Below, piece after piece: positions 44,189 to 52,710 of a stretch of DNA of 64,000 nt. The position numbers and the translations under genes were made by a program. Origin of the DNA: Palsa-883 sp963826975 (GTDB taxonomy: Bacteria; Pseudomonadota; Alphaproteobacteria; Acetobacterales; Acetobacteraceae). The DNA lies in NCBI GenBank assembly GCA_963826975.1, contig CAWGZJ010000007.1, positions 248,001 through 312,000 of the forward strand, in the 5' to 3' direction. The first letter of the stretch is position 1. Each line of letters starts with the position of its first letter. Below the pieces are notes generated by a model. That model was not told the origin of the DNA. It did not search any database and saw nothing but the letters and a program-made list of their open reading frames with translations.

Positions 44189-46916
44189 CGGCACCGTCTT
44201 CGTTTCCGGCGGCGGCACGCTGAACATCACGATCGCGCCGACCGTCACCGGCTCGGGCTTCGGCACCGGGCAGCTTGGGCATGGTGTGCTCGACATCTTC
44301 AGCGGCGGCACCGTCGCAATCAAAGGTGGTGGGTTCAGTGCCGGTTCCGACACGACCGTGGTGGCCGCCGGCACCACGGTGATCGGCGACGGCACGATCG
44401 TCGTCGGCGGTACTTTCGACGCCAACGGGACGGTCGAGAGCAGTGGCGGGCCGAGCTCGCTGCTGGTGTCCACGGGCGGCGCGGCCATCGGCAAATCCGG
44501 CACCGGCACACTGTTCGTCGAGGCCGGCGGCACGGTGGAGGTGAGCGGTGGCAGCATCAACGTCGGCCAATCGGCCGGTTCGCATGGCTTCGTCGAGATC
44601 AACGGTGGTCTGGTCGAGAACAGCAGCAACGGGCTGAACGTCGGCAATGCCGGCACCGGCACGCTGGAACTGCTCAACTTTGGCACCGTGCATCTGATTG
44701 GCGGCGGCATCGACGTTGGCGAATCCGCCGGCGCGCACGGCCTGCTGGAGATAGCGTCCGGCGGGATGCTGACCTCGACCAGCAACGGGATGGATGTCGG
44801 CTTGAACGCCGGCTCGGTCGGCACGCTCGAGGTGCTGGCGGGCGGCATCTACAATCTGAGCACACACGGCATCAGCGCGGGGGTCTCAGCCGGGGCCATC
44901 GGGAGTATCGTGGTCGATGGGTCCGGCGCGCTGATCAATCTCGGTTCCCAAACCAGCGGTCTCGATATTGGACAAACCGGCAGCGGCTACCTGACCGTGG
45001 AGAACAACGGCACGGTATCCGATGTCGGCAGCAGCATCGACGTCGGCTTCGGCGCCGGATCGACCGGAACGGTCGTGGTGGCCAGCGGCGGCCTGGTCAC
45101 GACGGGTGGCAGCAGCGGCATCGTCGTCGGCAACCGGGGCAGCGGCCTGCTGACCGTCGACGCGGGCGGGACGGTGGATGACGCCGGTGTCTTCAACGTC
45201 GGCGTCACCGGCACCGGCACGTTGGTCGTGGAGGGCGGCACGGTCGACCAGACGGGCGTCGGCTTCAACGTCGGCGGCGGCGGCTTGGGCACCCGGGGCG
45301 TCGTCCTCGTCACCGGCGGCTCCGTCAAGGTCGGCGGCGTCGACGAAAACGCGGGCGGCACCATCACGGTCGGCGGCGGCACCGCAGCCGCGGTGCTGAG
45401 CAGCAGCGGTGCGTTCAACATCGGCCAGTCCCTCCTGGGGACCGTGGTGGCGACGGTCGACAGCCTTGGCACGCTGACCGGCACGGGCAACAACTTCCTC
45501 GATGTCAACTTTTTCGCCAGCCTGATGGTCAATGGCGGGCTGGTGACGGACTTTGTTAACGTCGTGCTCGGCGTCTCGGCCGCCGAGGGCGGCGACGGCG
45601 GGACGCTTGTTGTCACCGGCGGCGGCATGCTTGAGGGCGCCGCCGTCACCCTCAACGACCACAGCCTGCTCCAAGCTGACAGCTTGACCGTCGGCGGCGC
45701 GATCACCAACGGCGAGATCGGGAACCTGGTGATCAACGCCGGCGGAACCGTCGTGGTGCCGACCATCACGCTGACCACCGGCGGCCTGATCGACCTTAAT
45801 GGCGGGGTGTTGGATCCGATCACCATCGACGTGACCGGCCCCGGCGGGATCGGCGGCTCCGGACCGCTGGATGCGAATGTCGCCTTTGCAGCCAGCGGCG
45901 ACTCGCTGACCTATTCGGACGCCGGCGGGACACTGGAGATCGTCGGCAGCATCACCGGCGCCGGCACGCTGGTTCTGGCCACGAGCAGCAGCATCCTGCT
46001 GGACCTGGCGCCCGACGGTGCGCAGAGTGTAACGTTCGGCCCCGGAACGGAAACGCTGATCTTGGGCGCCCCGGCGATCAACACGACCGCCTTCGCGGGG
46101 ATGACCATCGGGTTTGGCGATCTGATCGACCTTGGCAATGGCGTGAGCATCACCTCGGTCGACTACGCGGCCGGCACTGACGGTCAGAACGTTACGGTGC
46201 ATGTGACCGAGGGGGGGAGCAGCGGCACCATCATCCTCGACAACGTCCAGTTCACCGGCGGCGCCACCAAGTTCAACATCACCACGGACCCCAGCACCAA
46301 CGATGCGGCGCTGCAGGCGGCCTGCTACGCCGCCGGCACGCGCATCGCGACCGCGCGGGGCGAGATCGCGGTGGAGGATCTGCTGGTTGGCGACATGGTG
46401 GCGACGGTCCTCGGCGAGGCGGCGGGGCTGGGCGAGGCGGCGGCGCCGATCATCTGGCTGGGTCGGCGCGACGTTGACTGCGCCGGTCATCCGAAGCCGC
46501 GAAAGGTATGGCCGGTGCGCATCGCCGCCGGCGCCTTCGGTCCCGGGCAGCCCCATACCGAGCTGTTCCTGTCGCCGGATCATGCGGTCTACGTCAATGA
46601 GGTGCTGATTCCGATCCAGTACCTGGTCAATGGCAGCACGATCAGCCAAATGCAGGTGGGCCAGGTGACCTACTACCACCTTGAGTTGCCGCGACACGAC
46701 GTTGTGCTGGCGCAGGGGCTTCCGGCGGAGAGTTTCCTGGATTTGAAGGACGGGTCGAACTACTCGAACCGTCCGGGGCCGGTTCGGCTGTATCCGGATT
46801 TCACCGTGCGGATGTGGGAGGCGTATGGCTGCGCCAGGCTGATCGTTACGGGCCCGGAGCTTGCGGCGGCGCGCGCGCTGGTTGCGGGATTTGCGGGGGT
46901 GCAGGTCGCCGCTTGA
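43929..46916 (+). CDS. Beta-repeat surface protein with Hint domain, C-terminal part (frameshifted)
   Basis: This frame carries about 790 residues of repeats of the form G-T-L-x-V-x-x-G-G-T-V, often followed by VGNSGSGTL- or NVGQSAGSHG-type units, then a C-terminal Hint_2 domain beginning CYAAGTRIATARGEIAVEDL (around residue 798) with the later PDHAVYVNEVLIP block. The Hint domain is a self-splicing or autocleaving fold related to inteins and is common at the end of large secreted proteins of this order. The GTG at 43929 is a fortuitous start; the real protein starts at 42083 in the other frame. Confidence 0.82.
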   Translation: MSSTDSAGSATIASGGVWNIGTSSEGGFIDVGNSGSGTLDINGGTVNVLAGSTTASGGFPGAGTFTSNGTVVTNAAGVGTAHRVGSDGTVFVSGGGTLNITIAPTVTGSGFGTGQLGHGVLDIFSGGTVAIKGGGFSAGSDTTVVAAGTTVIGDGTIVVGGTFDANGTVESSGGPSSLLVSTGGAAIGKSGTGTLFVEAGGTVEVSGGSINVGQSAGSHGFVEINGGLVENSSNGLNVGNAGTGTLELLNFGTVHLIGGGIDVGESAGAHGLLEIASGGMLTSTSNGMDVGLNAGSVGTLEVLAGGIYNLSTHGISAGVSAGAIGSIVVDGSGALINLGSQTSGLDIGQTGSGYLTVENNGTVSDVGSSIDVGFGAGSTGTVVVASGGLVTTGGSSGIVVGNRGSGLLTVDAGGTVDDAGVFNVGVTGTGTLVVEGGTVDQTGVGFNVGGGGLGTRGVVLVTGGSVKVGGVDENAGGTITVGGGTAAAVLSSSGAFNIGQSLLGTVVATVDSLGTLTGTGNNFLDVNFFASLMVNGGLVTDFVNVVLGVSAAEGGDGGTLVVTGGGMLEGAAVTLNDHSLLQADSLTVGGAITNGEIGNLVINAGGTVVVPTITLTTGGLIDLNGGVLDPITIDVTGPGGIGGSGPLDANVAFAASGDSLTYSDAGGTLEIVGSITGAGTLVLATSSSILLDLAPDGAQSVTFGPGTETLILGAPAINTTAFAGMTIGFGDLIDLGNGVSITSVDYAAGTDGQNVTVHVTEGGSSGTIILDNVQFTGGATKFNITTDPSTNDAALQAACYAAGTRIATARGEIAVEDLLVGDMVATVLGEAAGLGEAAAPIIWLGRRDVDCAGHPKPRKVWPVRIAAGAFGPGQPHTELFLSPDHAVYVNEVLIPIQYLVNGSTISQMQVGQVTYYHLELPRHDVVLAQGLPAESFLDLKDGSNYSNRPGPVRLYPDFTVRMWEAYGCARLIVTGPELAAARALVAGFAGVQVAA

Positions 46917-46934
46917 TCCGGGCCCGATCGGTTT

Positions 46935-47104
46935 AAGCAATCAAGTGGACACAGAGTTTCACGAAGTGCACACAGAGTTTCACAGAGAAGACAGCCATGG
47001 CGCTTCGCGCGAATACACTGGTTGGCTTCGCGCGCAGCGCAATCAATACTTCTCTGTGAAACTCTGTGTCCACTTTGTGGAACTCTGTGTGCACTTGATT
47101 GCTT
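46935..47104. repeat. 170-bp inverted-repeat element (family C, both ends)
   Basis: Left arm AAGCAATCAAGTGGACACAG and right arm ending CTCTGTGTGCACTTGATTGC pair over about 56 bases with few mismatches. Each arm holds two copies of ACACAGAGTTTCAC. The centre carries GCGCTTCGCGCGAATACACT. It lies between the Hint protein gene and a small hypothetical gene and has no coding capacity, like a miniature transposable element. Between it and the next gene (47105-47272) I see nothing further. Confidence 0.8.
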
Positions 47105-47272
47105 GCGGTGCGGCGACACGCCCGCGCCCACGCGCATGACCACATACGATCACCCTGGCCGCCATTCAGTTTGCGGATGCCCCTATTGAAGCGGATATTG
47201 TCGGGCGCCACCTCTTAGTGTCCGTCCAGGAAGTCTGGCGGGGACGGACGGTCGAACAGGGGATTTCGGGTC

Positions 47273-47722
47273 GTGACACGCGCCAGGGACGAGAAGCCCG
47301 CGGATGCGGCGGATGATCCCGCCGAACCAGACGACGCCGAGATACTGCGCAACGAGTTGCTGTTCGTGATGAGCGAGGAGCTCGACAAGGCCCGCCTGTA
47401 TGTTCAGCGCGGCCGGCGATTTGCGCACCTGGATAGCGTCGTGCTCAAGGATATGTGGGTGGAGACACTCGGCAGGCTGCCCCCCAACCCGATCGATCCG
47501 GATCTCCGTTTGGCGTTGGATGATACCGGGGCAGAGCTTCAGCTCAGGGGCGAAGAACTGCCGGTGGAGCGCGCGCAGGCTGAGATAGCGGCGTTCACGC
47601 GCAGCATCGATGCCTGGGTGACCGAAGGGATCAAGGCCGACCCGGAGGCGTGGGATCGTCACAATGCCGAATTGGCGCGGGACATTCGTCGATTCATTCA
47701 GGAGAAAAAGCGGGGGAATTGA
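47273..47722 (+). CDS. Conserved-looking hypothetical protein
   Basis: A 149-residue acidic, largely helical protein with no signal peptide or membrane segment. LLFVMSEELDKARLYVQRGR (about 29-48) and the C-terminal RHNAELARDIRRFIQEKKRG look like amphipathic helices. I recognise no family. A GTG start at 47273 is used because it follows a GGGGAT site. The composition and codon use look genuine. It lies between two family C repeat elements. Confidence 0.55.
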   Translation: MTRARDEKPADAADDPAEPDDAEILRNELLFVMSEELDKARLYVQRGRRFAHLDSVVLKDMWVETLGRLPPNPIDPDLRLALDDTGAELQLRGEELPVERAQAEIAAFTRSIDAWVTEGIKADPEAWDRHNAELARDIRRFIQEKKRGN

Positions 47723-47959
47723 GGTGGCTGTCGTTGCATGACCGTTACCATCCACGTGCGGTGGTCGCGGCAAAGCAAGTCATCAAGCGGACACAGAGTT
47801 TCACCGACTCCCACAGCGCGGCGGTTGGCCGCAACCAAAACAGGCACGACGTATAGCGTCGCCATCGACCTGCCGCCGATTCAGGTGGCCGAACCGATGA
47901 ACCCGTCGCCTTTTCGTCAAGGTGCTGGTGCGAAGGAAGCAAGGAATATTTGGCCGCCG

Positions 47960-48205
47960 ATGAACGCCGATGACACCGAACTGGGCCGTCTGACGGGGCC
48001 AATCATCGGCAGTGCCCTGACTGTCTCCAATACTCTTGGAGCCGGATTTCTTGAGAAGGTGTTATTGTCGTATCAGCGGAAATTCTTTGCGGGGCGCGGT
48101 GATTCGTCAGTGCTGTTCAACGCTCTCCATAACGCCCCACATGGATAGAGCATCGTGTCCGGCAACCCGCGCACGGAAATCGCGTGCCTCGTTCGGTTCC
48201 TGCGC
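47960..48205 (+). pseudogene. Remnant of a GxxExxY-family gene
   Basis: MNADDTELGRLTGPIIGSAL followed by TVSNTLGAGFLEKV matches the N-terminal part of GxxExxY proteins, up to the namesake motif, where the tyrosine is lost (GFLEKVL). The frame ends at 48148. In another frame, 48154-48205 reads VSGNPRTEIACLVRFLRV, resembling the C-terminal NFG-x-P-x-x-E-I/V-x-R-x-V segment. The middle is missing. GxxExxY proteins are PD-(D/E)xK-related and of uncertain role. Confidence 0.55.
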
Positions 48206-48213
48206 GTTACCGG

Positions 48214-48344
48214 CCCATTTGCGTTCATTTGCGGTCAAAAGCCTGGCTTACTGGCGGAGCGGCCCTCGCGTAGTCAGCCTCCGGCTCACCGTCCGGTCCC
48301 TGGGACAAGCGAAGAAGATTGAACCGCAAATGAACGCAAATGGG
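48214..48344. repeat. 22-bp inverted repeat around a short spacer
   Basis: CCCATTTGCGTTCATTTGCG (arm 48214-48235) pairs exactly with its reverse complement at 48323-48344. The arms also contain two imperfect ATTTGCG units each. Repeats with tandem A-T-G-A-A-C-G-C-A units frequently accompany GxxExxY genes. It lies inside the composite element. Confidence 0.75.
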
Positions 48345-48694
48345 TCCGTGCCGAACCGACCTTCCGAGCTAAACCTCGGCTTCGCCCTGGCAAAGTCATG
48401 CGTAACTTGCGAGCGTTGAACAGCCCTGCAGCAACGGCGCTTCGCGCGGATACACTGGCTGACTTCGCGCGATGCGCTATGAATTCTTCTGATACTTCTC
48501 TGTGAAACTCTGTGTGCACTCACCGATAGCTCTGTGTCCAATTGATTGCTTAGAACCGCGCACCTGCCCCCTCCACACCATGAACCTCGGGTAATTTTGA
48601 TGGCTGTGGGCGAGTTTGCGGCCCACCGACGCCGTCCTTCCGGTACAAACTCGTCCGTAGGGCTTCGCGCATCGGAGGTAAGTGAGCGATTACC

Positions 48695-49078
48695 TCAAAG
48701 CACCAACTGGGTCTGGATCACCCGCGCGACGAGTTTGCCCTCGTGCGTGGTGATCCGCGTCTGCCAGACCTGGGTGCGGCGGCCGCGATGCACCGGCGTT
48801 GCCGTGCCGATCACGGTGCTGCCGGCCGGCGCGGGGCCGATGAAGTTTGTCTTGCTCTCGATCGTCGTCGTGCCGGCGCCCTGCGGAAGGTTGGCGAGTG
48901 TGCCCAGCGCACCCAGCGTGTCGGCAAACGCCATCACCGCCCCGCCATGCAGCACGGCGGGATTGGTGCACAACTCCGGGCGCACTTGCATCTCGGCGAC
49001 GACCCGATCGGTCGCGATTTCCGTCACGCGGATGCCGAGAAGCTCGGCGAACGGCAACTGGTGCACGAACTCGCTCAT
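48695..49078 (-). CDS. PaaI-family acyl-CoA thioesterase (hotdog fold)
   Basis: The 127-residue protein has the hotdog fold: LLGIRVTEIATDRVVAEMQV, the catalytic loop NPAVLHGGAVMAFADTLG (about 39-56) with the H-G-G motif and a downstream Asp, and ESKTNFIGPAPAGS. It should hydrolyse a small or aromatic acyl-CoA in the cytoplasm. It is divergent from an enoyl-CoA hydratase-like gene across a 201-base gap, so both probably serve acyl-CoA turnover. ATG 49078 is the first start of the conserved region. Confidence 0.88.
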   Translation of the reverse strand: MSEFVHQLPFAELLGIRVTEIATDRVVAEMQVRPELCTNPAVLHGGAVMAFADTLGALGTLANLPQGAGTTTIESKTNFIGPAPAGSTVIGTATPVHRGRRTQVWQTRITTHEGKLVARVIQTQLVL

Positions 49079-49279
49079 TCCGGGCGGGAGAGTGGCCCAT
49101 CGGCCGGTGGTGCGGCAAGGTAAGTTCGGCGATGGCACCCTGATCGTCATTCCACCGGCCAGCGGTCCGGCGTGCCGGCAGCGCGCGGTTCGGCCTACTT
49201 GGTTTGCGGGAGGTGACAGATGCGGCAGCTTCTGGCTTGTGTGCCATCCCGCGCAGGCCGGCAGGAAGGGAAAGCGTCG

Positions 49280-50014
49280 ATGAGCGTCGTGACGGTAGAA
49301 CAGAAGGGACTGATCTCGATCGTCCGGATCAACCGGCCGGAGAAGCTCAACGCCATCTCCAGTGGCGTTGCGGTGGCGCTGCAGCAAGCATTCCAGGCGT
49401 TTGAAGCGTCCGACCAACGCGTGGCGATCCTGAGCGCGGTGGGCGATCGCGCGTTCACCTCGGGCGCCGACGTGACCGATCTGCCCGAGTTGTGGCGCGC
49501 GATCCCTGGCGTCGGCTTTCGCACCGACAAGCCGGTGATCGCCGCGACCTCGGGCTGGTGCGTGGGCGGTGGTGTGGTGATGGTGATGATGTGCGACCTG
49601 ATGGTGTCGACCGAGGACACCGTTTTCTACTACCCGGAGGCGAAGCTGGGCGTGACCGCCGGGATGATCAGTTCGCTGGTGTCGCGCATGCCGCACAAGC
49701 TGGCGATGGAGATGATGCTGCTGGCGTCCAAGGTGTCGGCACGCCGGGCCTACGAGGTGGGCTTCGTCAACCGCGTGGTGCCGAACGGCCAGCACGAAGC
49801 CGAGGCGCTGGCGATGGCGGAGGAGTTGTTGGACTCCGCGCCGCTGGTGATCGGCGCGCTGAAGCGGTTGGTCAGCGAGGTGCTGCCAGTGGGACCGATC
49901 GAGCGGATGGTGGCGACCAGCCAGACGATCGGGCGGGTGCGGGCCAGCGAGGACATGCAGGAGGGGATCCGCGCCTACAAGGAGCGGCGCAAGCCGCGCT
50001 TTACCGGACGCTGA
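49280..50014 (+). CDS. Enoyl-CoA hydratase/isomerase family protein
   Basis: The 244-residue crotonase has ISIVRINRPEKLNAIS near residue 12, the oxyanion loop GDRAFTSGADVTDL near 56 and GWCVGGGVVMVMMCDL near 93. In hydratases this second loop reads GGGCE, the Glu being one of two catalytic acids; here it is GGGVV. The other acid is retained in YPEAKLG. It is therefore probably not a standard hydratase but an isomerase or other crotonase. ATG 49280 follows a GGAAGG site. The stop codon starts a 17-bp tandem repeat. Confidence 0.85.
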   Translation: MSVVTVEQKGLISIVRINRPEKLNAISSGVAVALQQAFQAFEASDQRVAILSAVGDRAFTSGADVTDLPELWRAIPGVGFRTDKPVIAATSGWCVGGGVVMVMMCDLMVSTEDTVFYYPEAKLGVTAGMISSLVSRMPHKLAMEMMLLASKVSARRAYEVGFVNRVVPNGQHEAEALAMAEELLDSAPLVIGALKRLVSEVLPVGPIERMVATSQTIGRVRASEDMQEGIRAYKERRKPRFTGR

Positions 50015-50097
50015 TCTTGCCGAGCCGGGGATCTTGCCGAGCCGGGGATCTTGCCGAGCCGGGGATCTTGCCGAACTGGGGATCTTGCCGAGCAGGG
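50013..50097 (+). repeat. Five tandem copies of a 17-bp unit
   Basis: GATCTTGCCGAGCCGGG repeats at 50013, 50030, 50047, 50064 (GATCTTGCCGAACTGGG) and 50081 (GATCTTGCCGAGCAGGG). It begins inside the stop codon of the hydratase-like gene. No function seen. Confidence 0.9.
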
Positions 50098-50260
50098 CGC
50101 TGCGAGCGGAGCACATCTCCGCCGCTGATCGGCGATTGAAGGGGTGGCCGACGAGGATCGGCTCGGGGGCTGGCCATGACGGATGGAGGGTCGTTCCTTT
50201 CGCCGTCCGGTATACCCAATGCTGGCCGGAATCTGTGCCCTGCCGCATGCCCGAAAGCAA

Positions 50261-50352
50261 GGATCACCACAGAGACACGGAGGCACAGAGTAGAAAAGCC
50301 AAGTGATCAACTTGATATTCTTCTCCGTGTCTCTGTGCCTCTGTGGTGATCC
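50261..50352. repeat. 92-bp inverted repeat with shuffled arm units
   Basis: Left arm GGATCACCACAGAG then ACACGGAG and GCACAGAG; the right arm read as its complement gives GGATCACCACAGAG then GCACAGAG and ACACGGAG. The first block pairs exactly, while the two following 8-base units are in exchanged order. It belongs to the wide group of CACAGAG hairpins. The rest of the gap to 50536 holds no clear gene. Confidence 0.8.
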
Positions 50353-50536
50353 TTTATTGCAAATGGTTATCAAAGACACGGATTCTCCCGAGCGAATGGT
50401 ATACTGCACCCTAGCCAGGCCCTTATCCTTACGCCTATGGGCCTGACCGGCCGCGTTGCCACTTTGACACGTGCGTCTGCCGGATCGATCCTGTGTCGTG
50501 GAGAAGAGCGGGGTCGTGGCGAAGAGCGGGACGGGA

Positions 50537-51826
50537 ATGCGGGACGCAGCGGCTACCTCGAAGTCGCGCATCGCGGCGCCCTGGCAGGTGACGCTGTGGG
50601 CCATGGTGGCGGTGCAGATCGTCATGAGCCTGTCGTTCTCGGTCCTGTCGCCGGTGATGCCGCTGTTCCTGCCGGACCTGGGCGTAACTGATCGCAGCAG
50701 CGTGGACCTGTGGGCCGGCATCCTGGCCTCGGTCACGTCGTTCATCGGCGTGTTCTCCGCCCCTGTCTGGGGCCGCCTGGCGGACAGCTATGGCCGCAAG
50801 CTGATGGTGCTGCGGTCCTGCTTCGGGATCGCCGTGTTCACCGCCCTGATGGGGGTTTCCGGTTCGGTCTGGCAACTCCTGGCCGTGCGCGCCGGCATGG
50901 GCGTGGTCGCCGGCTACAACGCCTCGGCGATCGCCCTGGTGGCCAGCCAGACGCCTGAGCAGCGGTTGGGGTATGCGCTGGGCTGGCTGTCGAGCGGCAA
51001 CCTGCTCGGCACGCTGATCGGCCCGGTGATCGGCGGCGCGATCGCGGACCTGACGGGCAGCTACCGCATGCCGTTCTATTGCGCGGGCGCCGGCTGCTTT
51101 GCCGCTTTCGTGCTGTGCTGGATCATTGTGCCCGAGCGTTTCGCGCGCCCGACCGAGACCCGCCGCGCTGCGTCCTTCGCCACCATGTTCGGCGTGCTGA
51201 TCCGCTCCGGCGGGTTGCTGCCGCTGTTCCTGGTGCTGATGCTGGCGCAGTTCGGCACCCGCGCGGTGGAGCCGGTGGTGACGCTGTATGTGCGGGACAT
51301 GCTGGGGTCGGTGCCGAACATTGCCACCCTGGGTGGCATCGCTTTCGCGATCACCGGGCTGGCAGGGATCGCCGCGGTGCCGGTGCTGGGCAAGCGCAGC
51401 GATCGGATCGGCTACCGGCGCACGCTGATGATCAGCCTGGCCGGGGCGGCGCTGTTTACCCTGCCGCAGGCGCTGTCGCTGGGCTACGGGGCGTTCGTCG
51501 CGGAGCGGTTCGGGCTTGGGCTGTTCGTGGGCGGCATCCTGCCGGCGGCGAATGCGCTGGTGGGGCGGCTGGCGGTGGCGTCGCACCGGGGGTTCGTGTT
51601 TGGGCTGACGGCGTCGGCGACGTTCCTCGGCAACTCGCTGGGGCCGTTCACCGGCGGGGCGGTTGCCGCGACGTTTGGGATCCAGTGGGTGTTCGTGGTG
51701 ACGGCGGCGCTGCTGCTGGCGAATTTGGTGTGGGTGTGGCTGACGGTGCCTGAGCCGGGTGCGGCGGTGGTCGTTGCCGGCGGGTTAGGCGGCGGCACGG
51801 CGGTGCTCGGGACGACTTGGCTGTAG
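50537..51826 (+). CDS. MFS transporter, DHA1-like
   Basis: The 429-residue protein has twelve predicted helices with MSLSFSVLSPVMPLFLPDLG in the first and the motif A loop WGRLADSYGRKLMVLRS near residue 76. ALGWLSSGNLLGTLIGPVIG is the antiporter motif C, the mark of proton-driven exporters of the DHA1/TetA type. Start ATG 50537 is taken for the short N-terminal tail; other starts are possible upstream. The exported compound is unknown. Confidence 0.88.
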   Translation: MRDAAATSKSRIAAPWQVTLWAMVAVQIVMSLSFSVLSPVMPLFLPDLGVTDRSSVDLWAGILASVTSFIGVFSAPVWGRLADSYGRKLMVLRSCFGIAVFTALMGVSGSVWQLLAVRAGMGVVAGYNASAIALVASQTPEQRLGYALGWLSSGNLLGTLIGPVIGGAIADLTGSYRMPFYCAGAGCFAAFVLCWIIVPERFARPTETRRAASFATMFGVLIRSGGLLPLFLVLMLAQFGTRAVEPVVTLYVRDMLGSVPNIATLGGIAFAITGLAGIAAVPVLGKRSDRIGYRRTLMISLAGAALFTLPQALSLGYGAFVAERFGLGLFVGGILPAANALVGRLAVASHRGFVFGLTASATFLGNSLGPFTGGAVAATFGIQWVFVVTAALLLANLVWVWLTVPEPGAAVVVAGGLGGGTAVLGTTWL

Positions 51827-51988
51827 CTGCGCACAGCGCCGATAGGTCTTACGCTGGTTCGTACCATTTGGCGGCGAGGTTGGCCGGTCGCGCCCAAAAT
51901 GGCGCCCTGACAATGTTAGCTGGCGTTGATCAGATAGTTAGTGTATCTTGCATTCAATGCCAAGTCCGTTTTCAACTGGAGTCTGATC

Positions 51989-52708
51989 ATGTCACCCCTC
52001 GAACTCGAACTCGCCTACCGCGCCGCGCTGCGCGCGGCACCGGACTTCCGCTTCGGCCACGATCAACTGGTCCACCTGCTGAGCGCCCTGCCGCCACCGC
52101 CGGCCGATGCGCCGGTCGCCTTTCGCCATCGCCACATCCGGGGGATCATCCAGGAAGTCCGCGCGCTCGATCCGGTCAATGCGCTGGAGGCCGCGCTTGT
52201 CTCGCAAATCATCGCCTTCCGTCACGCGGCTGCGGACTCGGCTCGCCGCTCCCTCGATCCGACGCTGTCGGTGCACGATATGGCGCGGCTGTTTCGCTGC
52301 ATGGCGATGCTGGAGCGGTCCGTCAGGAAGATAGAGCGCTCGCTGAAAAGGCAGCAGGCGGGACGGGTGCCGGTACGCCAGGCTCTCGGGGATCAGGTCC
52401 CCGGGGCTCAGGCGCCGGGAGGCCAGGCGCCGGGGGGCCAGGCGTCGGCGCCGGTCGAGTTCGACGTGGAAGCGCTGGATGCGGCCTGGCGCGGCATGTA
52501 CAGCCGGGTGGCTGACCCGGTGCTTAAATCCGGCGAGTTGCGATCCCCCAGTGGCGCGGGGGTTGACGCAGCCCCGACCGCGCCGCCGCCCGTCACGTTG
52601 CAGCCCGCGCCGGTTGCCGTCCCCGCCGAGCAGGCGAAATTCACCCTGTGCGGGCAGCGGATCGACCTGGTGAAGCTTGCGACCATCCCGGCGGCGGGGG
52701 CGGCGTGA
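51989..52708 (+). CDS. Protein of unknown function, coupled to the HGGxSTG gene
   Basis: A 239-residue protein: a helical N-terminal half (LELELAYRAALRAAPDFRFG, then HGxH-like RHRHIRGIIQEVRALDP), a short Gly/Ala/Gln/Pro repeat near residues 132-150 (GAQAPGGQAPGGQ) and a Pro-rich linker before the conserved-looking end FTLCGQRIDLVKLATIPAAG. I recognise no domain. The stop codon lies inside a GTGA overlap with the next gene's possible GTG start, so the two are coupled. Confidence 0.6.
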   Translation: MSPLELELAYRAALRAAPDFRFGHDQLVHLLSALPPPPADAPVAFRHRHIRGIIQEVRALDPVNALEAALVSQIIAFRHAAADSARRSLDPTLSVHDMARLFRCMAMLERSVRKIERSLKRQQAGRVPVRQALGDQVPGAQAPGGQAPGGQASAPVEFDVEALDAAWRGMYSRVADPVLKSGELRSPSGAGVDAAPTAPPPVTLQPAPVAVPAEQAKFTLCGQRIDLVKLATIPAAGAA

Positions 52709-52710
52709 TC

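Larger units (their letters stand above)
47773..48552. mobile_element. Composite element: family C arms around a decayed GxxExxY gene
   Basis: The left end AAGCAAGTCATCAAGCGGAC (47773) and the right end TCTGTGTCCAATTGATTGCT (to 48552) are the same arms as in the 170-bp element at 46935, and the centre block GGCGCTTCGCGCGGATACAC at 48436 is also shared. Between them lie a GxxExxY remnant and a 22-bp inverted repeat. The structure suggests a former mobile unit of about 780 bp, of which the 170-bp element would be a deletion derivative. No transposase is present. Confidence 0.5.

Noticed and set aside
50001..50270. Minus-strand open frame over the 17-bp repeat
   Set aside because: It consists largely of translated tandem repeat (RQDPRLGKIP-like units) with no start signal or family match.
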